Positions 1-7,799 of a stretch of 31,720 bases of DNA are shown here, one piece after another. Source of the stretch: an uncultured Muribaculaceae bacterium (GTDB taxonomy: Bacteria; Bacteroidota; Bacteroidia; Bacteroidales; Muribaculaceae); NCBI GenBank assembly GCA_910579305.1, contig CAJTTA010000025.1:1-31720 (forward strand). Direction: 5' to 3'. The notes beneath the pieces are model-generated. The model searched no databases, was not told the origin of the DNA, and worked only from the letters and a program-made list of their open reading frames with translations. The position numbers and the translations under genes are program-made. How positions within the stretch are numbered: position 1 is the first letter of the stretch; every line of letters starts with the position of its first letter.

Positions 1-290
1 TCGCAAAAAAATTTACACTTTTTTGTGAACTCTTTCGCAATACTTTGCTAATCAGCTTAATACATGTCTGCCAAAAAACACTGCTTTTTAAGCATTTTTA
101 CCCCCTGAATCCTCTTTTTACCGCTGCTCGGCATCTGCTCGAGGTCGGAATTCGCATAATAATTACCTAATTCGCGACATCCAACACATAAAAAATCCCG
201 CAATACTTCTCGGTATTGCAGGATTTCTTTGCCTTTTCCCTTTGGAGGAATCTATATCAGAGGCCTATTTTCTTAAGGGAATAATCATAT
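1..290. other. Intergenic DNA at the left edge
   Basis: No convincing reading frame is seen in these 290 bases. The only recognisable element is the hairpin at 190-226 listed separately. The rest is AT-rich with several short A and T runs and no complete TTTG / TAnnTTTG promoter pair on either strand. The neighbouring gene to the left is outside the window. Confidence 0.6.
190..226 (-). terminator. Rho-independent terminator after cca
   Basis: A 13-base-pair stem (193-206 with 213-226, one C-A mismatch) closes a six-base loop. Read on the minus strand, the last arm runs straight into six T (195-190). It sits about 65 bases past the cca stop and closes the long zap-rny-cca unit. The other strand also has a T-rich tail, so it may work in both directions. 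Confidence 0.8.
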
Positions 291-1706
291 TTAAGAGTTT
301 ATGTGCAGCCCAAACTCATGTGCGATACTCAGCATAAAGTCTCTGGCGGCTTCATGATCGTTGGGTATGCTTCCATCGAGTATTGCGTCTTTTATGCGTT
401 CCTTCAATTTACCTATGACATCGCATGGCTGAATATTGAAGGTCTTCATGATTTCGTTTCCATCCACCGGCGGCTGAAAGTTACGTATTCTATCTGATTC
501 TTCTACCTGCGCCATGCGTTGACGAAGCATTTCAAAGCCTGAGAGTATGCGACGCACTTTTGCCGGATTCTTAGAAGTAATATCAGCCTCGGCAAGAAGC
601 ATCAGATCATCAGCGTCATTTCCTGCATCAAACAGCATTCGCCTGACGGCTGAGTCGGTCACGCCCTCTTCTCCCACTGACTGCGGACGCATATGCATGC
701 CTACGAGTTTAGCGACATACTTCATCGGTTCTCCCATCGGCATCTTCATACGTGAGAATATGCGGGGGATCATTTTCTCTCCTATGAAATTGTGATTATG
801 AAACGTCCAGCCTAATTTCTCATCCCAGCGCTTGGTTACCGGCTTGGCGATGTCATGCAGCAATGCCGCCCATCGCAGCCACACATTATCTGAGACATGA
901 GCTATATTGTCAAGCACCTGAAGCGTGTGTGCGAAATTATCTTTGTGTCCGCGGCCCTCCATGGTCTCTACTCCTTTGAGAGACTGCAATTCGGGCAATA
1001 CTAAGGCAAGCAGACCTGTGGCCTCAAGGAGTTCCCACCCTATCGATGGTTTTGCCGAAGCCATGATCTTCATCAACTCAGTATTAATGCGCTCTCTTGT
1101 AATAATACGCAAGCGTGCGGCATTCCTGGATATTGAAGCGAGGGTGTCAGGATGTATTTTAAAATCGAGCTGCGTGGCAAAACGCACGGCGCGCATCATT
1201 CGCAAGGGATCATCTGAAAACGTCACATCAGGATCCAAAGGAGTGCGTATGATTTTATTATGCAAATCGATAATTCCATTAAATGGATCCAGCAATTCTC
1301 CAAATGACTCGGCATTCACGCTGATAGCCATGGCATTGATCGTAAAATCACGCCTGTTAAGATCATCCTGCAAAGAGCCGGGCGAAACATGCGGGTTTCT
1401 CGACTCTTCAGAGTAAGATTCCTTTCGTGCGCCTACGAATTCAAGTTCCAGGCCGCGTGTCTTAATCTGAGCCGTGCCATACGTACGAAAGACATTGACT
1501 TTCGTGTGAGGAGATATGCGACGCGCCACTTCCTGCGCGAGGTCTATACCAGAGCCTACCGTAACAAAATCAATATCCTTAGAGGGCCGCTCAAGAAACA
1601 AATCCCTGACATATCCTCCTACAATATACGCCTGCATGGAGAGTGAGTCGGCCGCCTCTCCCACTGTGCGCACACGAGGATGAGTTATTTCAGAAGCCAG
1701 ATTCAT
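291..1706 (-). CDS. cca: CCA tRNA nucleotidyltransferase / poly(A) polymerase family with HD domain
   Basis: This enzyme adds or repairs the 3' CCA end of tRNA in the cytoplasm. The 471-residue protein begins with the class II nucleotidyltransferase head: a GG-x-VRD motif near residues 30-35 and the metal-binding DID at 44-46, then the RRDFTINAM motif near 118-126 and the DPLRMMRAVRFA segment of the tRNA-binding neck. A C-terminal HD domain follows (HD at about 284-285, with later HNH and MHMRP histidines). The frame is open for 14 more codons upstream, but the start at 1706 is chosen because it makes an ATGA overlap with the stop of the peptidase gene before it and leaves a normal N-terminus. 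The family also contains poly(A) polymerases and A-adding-only enzymes, which sequence alone does not separate here. Confidence 0.88.
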   Translation of the reverse strand: MNLASEITHPRVRTVGEAADSLSMQAYIVGGYVRDLFLERPSKDIDFVTVGSGIDLAQEVARRISPHTKVNVFRTYGTAQIKTRGLELEFVGARKESYSEESRNPHVSPGSLQDDLNRRDFTINAMAISVNAESFGELLDPFNGIIDLHNKIIRTPLDPDVTFSDDPLRMMRAVRFATQLDFKIHPDTLASISRNAARLRIITRERINTELMKIMASAKPSIGWELLEATGLLALVLPELQSLKGVETMEGRGHKDNFAHTLQVLDNIAHVSDNVWLRWAALLHDIAKPVTKRWDEKLGWTFHNHNFIGEKMIPRIFSRMKMPMGEPMKYVAKLVGMHMRPQSVGEEGVTDSAVRRMLFDAGNDADDLMLLAEADITSKNPAKVRRILSGFEMLRQRMAQVEESDRIRNFQPPVDGNEIMKTFNIQPCDVIGKLKERIKDAILDGSIPNDHEAARDFMLSIAHEFGLHINS

Positions 1707-2887
1707 TGAGTGATATCTTGAATTTCTTCCGGAGCCACTGTGAGGCATTCAAGTCCTGATGCAGTAACTCTATAAGTATTTTCCAAACCTACGGCGCCTA
1801 CTCCAGGCACAAAAAACTTCGGTTCAATGGCAAGCACCATATTCTCCTGAAGTATATGCCTGGATCGGGGAGTTATCACGGGCAATTCATTAAGCTGTAT
1901 TCCCACACCATGACCTATAAAAGGCGCATGCTGCGAACGGCCCATGAAATAATCTTCCAGATTATGAGCTCGCACAATATCCATCGCGATTTCATACAAA
2001 CGCGCTACAGGCACTCCGGGCAGTGCCTCTCGTTCTAATGTATGCAATATCTCCCTGGCTACATCATGCATCTCAAGTGCGCTCGCAGGCACTGACCCTA
2101 TCGACCACACACGAGTAAGATCTGTCTGATAGCCATTGAAATTTCCACACATATCCACCATTACCGTGGTACCGGGAAGCATTGTGCGTCCATCGGCTCC
2201 CACCGGAAGAGAGGGGTCGGCTCCGCCCCCGCCGAGAGCGAAATCATAGGGAGTGGGGGCATCTGCGTTATCGCCGTTAAGAACCGTGCCCAGATTAATT
2301 TCCATGGAGCGCCCTGACGTGCGATAATATCCAAGACAGCCTTCAAGACGGAGCTCGCGCTCAAGTTCAATCTGAAATTCCACATCTGTCATATCCTCCT
2401 TATATATACGGGGTATCCGCGCATAGGCTGCTGCCTGGCGCACTCCGTCGGCCTTGAGCAGATTGATTTCATGAGGAGTTTTCACCGCCCGTGCCTCTTT
2501 CATAATTGCTGAAGCATTCCTAATATCATCAACTCCGAATGCCTTACTGAGGCGAGTGATATCGGAATACGACAGATCATCCACTTCCAGAGCAAGAACC
2601 GAAGGCAAAGCCACACCATGCTCAGCCAAGATATCCGGAATCATCTCAGGCTTTCTCACATTATGCACCAATGCGCCGGAAATATTATTTGGACTGATCA
2701 CAAAGAACAATGGATCGCATCCTGCCGCAATAAAAATATAACCGCGGAACACTCTGCCGGCCACATAATAGATATTGGAATTATCGGACAGCAGGAGTGC
2801 GTGCGCATCTGCCTCCGACATCTTTTCATAAATTCGACCGAGACGGTTCTGCATTTCTGAAGTCAGCGTAATTTCGACAGCAGACAT
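1703..2887 (-). CDS. M24-family metallopeptidase (Xaa-Pro aminopeptidase/prolidase-like)
   Basis: This is a cytosolic dinuclear-metal peptidase of the pita-bread fold, likely cleaving Xaa-Pro bonds. In the 394-residue protein the five metal ligands of the M24 family can be read in order: D245 (VMVDMCG), D256 (YQTDLTR), H326 (GHGVGIQLNE), E355 (AIEP) and E369 (LENTY). Residues 1-140 form the usual N-terminal creatinase-like domain. There is no signal peptide. The gene lies 55 bases after gldH and its stop overlaps the cca start (ATGA), so the two are probably translationally coupled. A 15-base palindrome sits just before its start codon (2892-2906). Aminopeptidase P and prolidase cannot be told apart with confidence by reading alone. 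Confidence 0.88.
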   Translation of the reverse strand: MSAVEITLTSEMQNRLGRIYEKMSEADAHALLLSDNSNIYYVAGRVFRGYIFIAAGCDPLFFVISPNNISGALVHNVRKPEMIPDILAEHGVALPSVLALEVDDLSYSDITRLSKAFGVDDIRNASAIMKEARAVKTPHEINLLKADGVRQAAAYARIPRIYKEDMTDVEFQIELERELRLEGCLGYYRTSGRSMEINLGTVLNGDNADAPTPYDFALGGGGADPSLPVGADGRTMLPGTTVMVDMCGNFNGYQTDLTRVWSIGSVPASALEMHDVAREILHTLEREALPGVPVARLYEIAMDIVRAHNLEDYFMGRSQHAPFIGHGVGIQLNELPVITPRSRHILQENMVLAIEPKFFVPGVGAVGLENTYRVTASGLECLTVAPEEIQDITQ

Positions 2888-2942
2888 AAATATCTTAATT
2901 TAAGATTAAAAACTTGTATTGATTAATTGAATTACAAGCCCT

Positions 2943-3449
2943 CTACTTTGCTCTATGTAAAGAAGGCAGTATCACAACTCCCACATTCACAATCCCCTCC
3001 AATGCATCTCGCCTCATGGCCTGCGACACCTTAAGGTTAAATAATTGTGGAAGCGCAATCTCTCGGGCTATAGTATCAGCCACTGTATAGATTCCATGAG
3101 CATTGATTCCCACTCGTGTGCCCCCCTCTTTGGCAAGAACTATTCTTCTCTCAGAAGGCAATTCAGCCTCCGGCACCGATGCCAGCGACAGATATAAATC
3201 AGCAAAGGGGTAAGCCTCCGTGTGGCGCACCACCAATATCACATCATATCGACGTGCAGAATCGGCAAACATGGCCGAATCCCTGCGAGCAGTGGCAAAA
3301 TCGCAATAAAGCGGAGCATCCCATCCGGAAGACGGTATATCAACAAACTCAGAAAACACCGGCTCCCTGTCGCCCGAGCATGATGACAGGCAAGTCATCA
3401 TGCCGAGAACAAGGGAACGAATTATATTTCTACTATTGCGCCGGTGCAT
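2943..3449 (-). CDS. gldH: GldH-family lipoprotein
   Basis: This is a predicted 168-residue lipoprotein: a basic N-terminus, a hydrophobic stretch and the lipobox LSSC with the lipidated cysteine at residue 24. The rest, with its FVDIPSSGW opening and the VILVVRHT and YPFADLYL strands, matches the GldH family, first known from Flavobacterium gliding but widespread in non-gliding Bacteroidota. The open frame reaches much further upstream, but those 82 codons are antisense-like, very basic and lie inside ricT; the start at 3449 gives a clean lipoprotein signal. It overlaps the end of ricT by 17 bases, so it is co-transcribed and probably coupled. Its job outside gliding bacteria is not established. 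Confidence 0.75.
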   Translation of the reverse strand: MHRRNSRNIIRSLVLGMMTCLSSCSGDREPVFSEFVDIPSSGWDAPLYCDFATARRDSAMFADSARRYDVILVVRHTEAYPFADLYLSLASVPEAELPSERRIVLAKEGGTRVGINAHGIYTVADTIAREIALPQLFNLKVSQAMRRDALEGIVNVGVVILPSLHRAK

Positions 3450-4773
3450 CGGATCCAGACTTGGAGGATTTATTCTTAGCCGACGGCTGTGGTCGGTGTC
3501 TGCGTTTCTCCTGAGGCTGCCTCTGCGACTTCGCGTCTTGTTGCGTGCGACCGTCAGGCAGAGTCTTTTCATTGCGGTTTTTTTTCTGACCTGGAAGAGT
3601 TGGCTTTGGTTGGCGAGAATCTTTGGAGGGAGCTGGCTGAGAAGTCTTACCCGCCTGCACAGGACGCTTCTTCTTTTTCTTCTTAGCCTTGTCAAAGCGA
3701 TTGATATTATCCTGGCCTACGAGCTCTACAAATTCCTTTGAAACCTCTTTTTCTTCAGAGGCATCAAGCAGAGCATCCACTTTCTCACCTTTCTTATTAA
3801 TCGCAATAATTTCTGCGACACGTGCAGCCGGAAGCGTGACACAATTCACCGGAGCCCGCTTGTCGGTGCTATAAGTCATCAGCGCGGCCAGCGTGTCGGT
3901 CTTGAAGTGATAATACGTGGCATCCTTAGTCTCCAAAGGAATATCCGATGACGGAAGTCGGCGTGAGGCCTCCATATACGTGTCCACCTCAAAATTGAGA
4001 CAACACTTCAGCTTGGCACATTGGCCGGCAAGCTTCTGCGGATTCATGGAAAGATCCTGGAATCTTGCGGCGCTTGTCCCCACAGAGACAAAACCTGTCA
4101 TCCATGAAGCACAGCAAAGAGGACGTCCGCAGGGGCCTATTCCTCCTATGCGGCCCGCTTCCTGTCGCGCGCCTATCTGCTTCATTTCTATGCGAATCTT
4201 GAATGTATCGGCCAAGACCCTTATGAGTTTGCGGAAATCCACTCTCTCATCGGCTATATAATAAAATATTGCCTTGGCTCCGTCTCCCTGATACTCCACA
4301 TCGCCTATCTTCATATTAAGCCCCAGCTCTTCAGCAATCTTGCGAGAGCGAATCATGGTATCCTGCTCGCGAGCCTTCGCCTCCTCAAACTTCTCCATAT
4401 CCTGAGGCTTTGCCAGGCGAAACACACGTTTCAGCTCGGAATCGGGCTTGACATTGGCCTTACGCATATGCAACTCCGTGAGTTTCCCCACCATCACAAT
4501 CTTGCCTATGTCATGTCCCGGGGTGGCTTCCACAGCCACAGTGTCACCTATATGAAGATCCAGATGCGCAGAATTGCGAAAGAACCCCCTGCGGGTATTC
4601 TTGAACTGCACCTCCACAATATCATAATCGGCAACCCCGGAGATACCGTCCAGCCAATTTATCGCCGACATATTGCCCCGCGGAGCCTCCTTGCAACGCC
4701 CGCAACAAGCGGAGGAGTTGCACGGAGACTGCGGCTCAACTTCCCGGATGCCGTTATCTTTCTGTTCCGACAT
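3433..4773 (-). CDS. ricT: PSP1-domain protein RicT (YaaT homologue)
   Basis: In Bacillus, RicT works with RicA and RicF in the iron-sulphur Y-complex that steers RNase Y processing. This 446-residue protein has the PSP1 C-terminal domain at about residues 110-265 with two cysteine clusters: C215, C220, C221 in GPCGRPLCC and C252, C257, C258 in QCAKLKCC. These match the cluster-binding cysteines of the family. Two parts are unusual compared with the compact Bacillus protein: an N-terminal cysteine patch (C18, C23, C24, C27) and a lysine/proline/glutamine-rich tail from about residue 362 to the end, likely disordered and possibly RNA-binding. The gene starts 8 bases after rny ends, which argues for joint function. 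Confidence 0.85.
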   Translation of the reverse strand: MSEQKDNGIREVEPQSPCNSSACCGRCKEAPRGNMSAINWLDGISGVADYDIVEVQFKNTRRGFFRNSAHLDLHIGDTVAVEATPGHDIGKIVMVGKLTELHMRKANVKPDSELKRVFRLAKPQDMEKFEEAKAREQDTMIRSRKIAEELGLNMKIGDVEYQGDGAKAIFYYIADERVDFRKLIRVLADTFKIRIEMKQIGARQEAGRIGGIGPCGRPLCCASWMTGFVSVGTSAARFQDLSMNPQKLAGQCAKLKCCLNFEVDTYMEASRRLPSSDIPLETKDATYYHFKTDTLAALMTYSTDKRAPVNCVTLPAARVAEIIAINKKGEKVDALLDASEEKEVSKEFVELVGQDNINRFDKAKKKKKKRPVQAGKTSQPAPSKDSRQPKPTLPGQKKNRNEKTLPDGRTQQDAKSQRQPQEKRRHRPQPSAKNKSSKSGSDAPAQ

Positions 4774-4781
4774 ACTTATTT

Positions 4782-6329
4782 TTACTTGGCGTAGCTTACA
4801 GCACGGGTTTCGCGAATGACCGTAATCTTCACCTGTCCCGGATAGGTCATCTCATCCTGAATCTTGCGGGCAATTTCGGCCGAAAGCTTTTCAGTCTCTA
4901 CATCTGAAATCTTTTCCGCGCCCACAATCACGCGGAGTTCGCGTCCCGCCTGTATTGCATAAGTCTTGATCACACCCGGGTAAGAGAGAGCAAGCTGCTC
5001 AAGGTCATTCAAGCGCTTGATATAAGCCTCTACAATCTCCCTGCGCGCGCCGGGACGGGCACCGGAAATGGCATCGCACACCTGCACGATCGGCGCCAGC
5101 AATGAGGTCTGCTCGACCTCATCGTGGTGAGCTCCTATCGCATTACATATATCGGGTTTTTCCTTGAACTTCTCAGCCATCTTCATTCCCAACAGAGCGT
5201 GTGGCAGTTCGGGCTCATCATCAGGCACTTTACCTATATCATGAAGCAGTCCGGCACGACGCGCTTTCTTAGGATTGAGTCCGAGTTCCGATGCCATCAC
5301 AGCGCAGAGATTGGCTGTCTCGCGTGAATGCTGGAGAAGATTCTGCCCGTAAGAGGAGCGATATTTCATGCGGCCCACCATGCGTATCAGCTCCGGATGC
5401 AGGCCATGGATTCCAAGGTCAATCGCCGTGCGCTTGCCCGTCTCGATTATTTCTTCCTCTACCTGGCGGCGCACCTTGGCCACAACCTCCTCAATGCGAG
5501 CCGGATGTATACGGCCATCGGCCACAAGCTGATGCAATGCCAGCCGAGCAATCTCTCGACGCACAGGATCAAAACCGGAAAGCACTATGGCTTCAGGCGT
5601 GTCATCTACAATAATTTCTATGCCGGTAGCCGCTTCAAGAGCGCGTATGTTACGCCCCTCGCGGCCTATGATGCGGCCCTTCACCTCATCGGAATCAATA
5701 TGGAATACCGTAACGCTATTCTCCACCGCAGTCTCAGTAGCCACTCGCTGGATGCTCTGAATCACTATACGCTTCGCCTCTTTGGAAGCTGAAATCCTGG
5801 CGTCATCCATTATGTCATTGATATAAGAAGCGGCTGCTGTCTTGGCCTCATCCTTAAGGCTCTCCACCAGACGCTCCTTAGCCTCCTCCGCACTCAGGCC
5901 TGAAAGATGCTCAAGCTTCTCAAGTGCTTCGGCATGCATACGCTCTACTTCGGCCGAACGCGATTCTATAGCCTGTGCCTCTTTTTCCAGTCGGGAAGAA
6001 AGATCCTCCACTTCTTTACGCCGCTTGCCGAAGTCACTCTGCTGCCGATTCAAGTCCATTTCACGCTGCTTGAGGCGCGCCTCGGCCGTCTGCACTTTCT
6101 GAAGACGCTGGGAAGCCTGCTTCTCAGCCTCATTCTTTATCTGCATTTCTTGCTCCCGCGCTTCAAGAAGCTTCTTTTCTTTAATTACCGACGCTTGATT
6201 GCGAGCCTCCTCCAGAATTATATTAGCCTCTGAGGAAGCATTGCTCTTACTGCGGGACAATGCGAAGAAATAGCCGGCTATAAGAGCGACTATGGCTGCC
6301 ACAATGACCCATATTATTGTAATACTCAT
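4782..6329 (-). CDS. rny: Ribonuclease Y
   Basis: This membrane-anchored endoribonuclease starts mRNA decay. The 515-residue protein shows the full family layout: an N-terminal transmembrane helix (about 3-24), a long charged coiled coil (about 28-190), a KH RNA-binding domain (about 210-275, GRIIGREGRN loop), and an HD nuclease domain with the catalytic HD pair near 363-364 in LLHDIGK. Length is normal. The frame continues 27 codons upstream, but that part runs into an intergenic hairpin and would put a non-family extension before the membrane helix, so the start at 6329 is preferred. It follows zapA after 188 bases and precedes ricT by 8 bases. Confidence 0.95.
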   Translation of the reverse strand: MSITIIWVIVAAIVALIAGYFFALSRSKSNASSEANIILEEARNQASVIKEKKLLEAREQEMQIKNEAEKQASQRLQKVQTAEARLKQREMDLNRQQSDFGKRRKEVEDLSSRLEKEAQAIESRSAEVERMHAEALEKLEHLSGLSAEEAKERLVESLKDEAKTAAASYINDIMDDARISASKEAKRIVIQSIQRVATETAVENSVTVFHIDSDEVKGRIIGREGRNIRALEAATGIEIIVDDTPEAIVLSGFDPVRREIARLALHQLVADGRIHPARIEEVVAKVRRQVEEEIIETGKRTAIDLGIHGLHPELIRMVGRMKYRSSYGQNLLQHSRETANLCAVMASELGLNPKKARRAGLLHDIGKVPDDEPELPHALLGMKMAEKFKEKPDICNAIGAHHDEVEQTSLLAPIVQVCDAISGARPGARREIVEAYIKRLNDLEQLALSYPGVIKTYAIQAGRELRVIVGAEKISDVETEKLSAEIARKIQDEMTYPGQVKITVIRETRAVSYAK

Positions 6330-6381
6330 TAAAATATTAGTTTTATAATTAATTACTAAGAAAAACTCAATATCACATTCC

Positions 6382-6438
6382 GACACAGAAACCGGCAGAG
6401 ACATCAACACATGACATCACACAACCTGCCTCTGTGTC
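6382..6438 (-). ncRNA. Strong hairpin in the zapA-rny gap; candidate structured leader or small RNA
   Basis: In the 188-base gap between zapA and rny, 13 base pairs form between 6382-6389 plus 6394-6398 and 6426-6438, interrupted only by a four-base bulge (6390-6393), around a 27-base loop. No T run follows directly, so it does not look like a simple terminator. An imperfect -7 box (TATCCTTG, 6509-6502) lies upstream. The position next to zapA recalls the 6S RNA gene of gamma-proteobacteria, and the gap has about the right length, but I could not find pairing ends like those of 6S RNA. It may instead be a processing site or the rny leader. Confidence 0.35.
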
Positions 6439-6517
6439 AAAAAAGGCATGAGAGTATCGCAATAAATCAAGAAAAGAAATATACTACTTTCTGACTCCCT
6501 TCAAGGATACCGAAGCA

Positions 6518-6811
6518 TCATTCCGTAGAGAGAACCGCTCTGTCGAGCACTTTTTCAAAGTCAAGAAGCTGCTCTGCGATCTTGTCACGACTGCGTGTGA
6601 GCACCAGATAGTAGGAGGCATACTGATACGTCATCATAGCCAGCAATTCCTCTGTGGATTTTGCCGGAAACATGCGCCGCCAGTTATCGAAGAGTTCGGC
6701 TATACGTGTCTCCGTCTCTCGCACATGATCCTGATCCTTGAAAGCCACTGTGAGCGGAATGCTCAAGCCGGCTATCTTCACGCGCATCTTTATTTTGTCA
6801 GTCTCCTGCAT
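6518..6811 (-). CDS. zapA: Cell division protein ZapA
   Basis: ZapA binds FtsZ and bundles its filaments at the division ring. The 97-residue protein has the typical ZapA order: a short beta-rich head (KMRVKIAGLSIPL), a helix starting at HVRETETRIAELFDNW, and a long C-terminal helix that in the family makes the dimer coiled coil. The length agrees with bacterial ZapA. It lies 36 bases after a small coiled-coil gene, the usual Bacteroidota pair, and upstream of rny. Confidence 0.85.
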   Translation of the reverse strand: MQETDKIKMRVKIAGLSIPLTVAFKDQDHVRETETRIAELFDNWRRMFPAKSTEELLAMMTYQYASYYLVLTRSRDKIAEQLLDFEKVLDRAVLSTE

Positions 6812-6847
6812 GTATATTTAAGTGGCATGCCCCCCGCACAACATGTA

Positions 6848-7144
6848 TCAATCGTTGCGCAGACGCGTGATGCACTTGTCTATTTTCTTAATCATTGCAG
6901 TAAGTATGACCTGAGCCTGGAGTGCATCCTCCTCCGTGGGCGCAATCTTATGAGAAATGCGCAGATACTCAATTTCAGTATTAGCCTGCTGGAGTTGAGC
7001 TTTGAGCGAGTCTGCTATGGCCTGAAGCTCATCGCACCTGGCGATAGCCTCATCCCGTTGCTTTCTGACAAGGTCATATCTCTCGGTAAGTATTTCACAC
7101 TTGCCGGAAAGTCTATTCAGCAGCTCGGGTAAGTTGGCGGTCAT
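6848..7144 (-). CDS. Small coiled-coil protein, ZapB-like
   Basis: This 98-residue protein is almost entirely predicted coiled coil (about residues 5-65, rich in E, R, Q and L), with no signal peptide. It ends in a second short helix. It sits directly before zapA and is the first gene of the unit. Together these suggest a cell-division coiled-coil protein of the ZapB kind, but the match rests on shape and neighbours, not on a diagnostic motif. The promoter at 7194-7163 would give a leader of roughly a dozen bases. Confidence 0.6.
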   Translation of the reverse strand: MTANLPELLNRLSGKCEILTERYDLVRKQRDEAIARCDELQAIADSLKAQLQQANTEIEYLRISHKIAPTEEDALQAQVILTAMIKKIDKCITRLRND

Positions 7145-7162
7145 GCTTCTCCCATTTTTTTA

Positions 7163-7194
7163 CAAAGTTAACCATTAATCACGACCCTGCCAAA
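7163..7194 (-). promoter_or_regulatory. Consensus Bacteroidota promoter for the zap-rny-cca unit
   Basis: On the minus strand, TTTG (7194-7191) is followed after exactly 20 bases by TAACTTTG (7170-7163). This fits the -33 / -7 pattern of the Bacteroidota primary sigma factor. The start codon of the first gene is about 19 bases further. The -33 box almost touches the stop codon of the upstream thioredoxin-like gene. Confidence 0.8.
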
Positions 7195-7195
7195 T

Positions 7196-7735
7196 TTACT
7201 TCCAACTTTTTAATGACTCATGCCGAGCCGCAGCTGCCTCTATGGCTGTTTCAATATCCGAGGCTGACACTTGATCCGCATCGGAGAAACAGGCATATAT
7301 GCGGCCATCGGGAGCTGTGACATATATCCTCGGAATGCCGGAGGAGGCAAACATCGCATACACAGCCCTGTCGCATTGTGGGGAATAAGGCATGGTTAAA
7401 CCTGCGGTATTCCAGTAGGCTTCTATCGTCACGGAATCCTCCTCCCTGGCTATACACACGAATTCGGCCCGGTCTCCCAATGCCTCATATGCCCGCTGCA
7501 CTTCCGGAAGTTCCCGCTGACAATCCTCACAGCTTGTGTTGAAAAAGGTGATGACTCCCACTTGCCCTGAAAGCATGGAAGATGAAATGATGCGGCCGTC
7601 AGACAATTCCACCTCAAATGCCGGCAAAGCATCGCCTGAGGACAAGGAAAAAGCCGGTTCTTCCCTGTCGGTGATACAACTGCTTGCCAATAGCGCTGAC
7701 GCAAACATGCAAAATACCTTTGTCAATATTCTCAT
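7196..7735 (-). CDS. TlpA-like thioredoxin-fold lipoprotein
   Basis: This 179-residue protein is a predicted envelope thiol-disulphide oxidoreductase. It has a lipoprotein signal with the lipidated cysteine at residue 20 (LLASSC), then a thioredoxin fold with the active site C69-E-D-C72 in FFNTSCEDC and the cis-proline at 135 (GIPRIYV). The start at residue 1 is favoured because the next methionine would leave a signal with no positive charge. It lies 64 bases after the last fimbrial gene and could be read from that operon or from the -7 box at 7748-7741, only a few bases upstream. A role in disulphide handling of the cysteine-bearing fimbrial proteins is possible but not shown. Confidence 0.82.
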   Translation of the reverse strand: MRILTKVFCMFASALLASSCITDREEPAFSLSSGDALPAFEVELSDGRIISSSMLSGQVGVITFFNTSCEDCQRELPEVQRAYEALGDRAEFVCIAREEDSVTIEAYWNTAGLTMPYSPQCDRAVYAMFASSGIPRIYVTAPDGRIYACFSDADQVSASDIETAIEAAAARHESLKSWK

Positions 7736-7740
7736 ATCGA

Positions 7741-7748
7741 CAAAGGTA
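7741..7748 (-). promoter_or_regulatory. Possible -7 promoter box before the TlpA-like gene
   Basis: TACCTTTG on the minus strand fits TAnnTTTG but has no TTTG at the expected distance. It lies only five bases before the start codon, so a transcript from it would be leaderless or nearly so. A weak 6-base-pair AT-rich hairpin (7777-7794) lies between it and the end of the fimbrial operon and is not a convincing terminator. Confidence 0.4.
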
Positions 7749-7799
7749 GCACAAATTATTTATATGGTAGTTAGGTTGTAAAGCCTTTTTTACAGTTGA

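Noticed and set aside
3450..3695. 82-codon upstream extension of gldH
   Set aside because: It lies within ricT in another frame, is extremely basic and hides the lipoprotein signal that begins cleanly at 3449.
5328..5792. Long plus-strand frames opposite rny, lptD, the fimbrial genes and the GH13 gene
   Set aside because: These are antisense shadows of strong coding genes; none shows a signal, domain or promoter of its own.
6330..6410. 27-codon N-terminal extension of RNase Y
   Set aside because: It runs into the intergenic hairpin and would place extra residues before the membrane helix that opens all RNase Y proteins.
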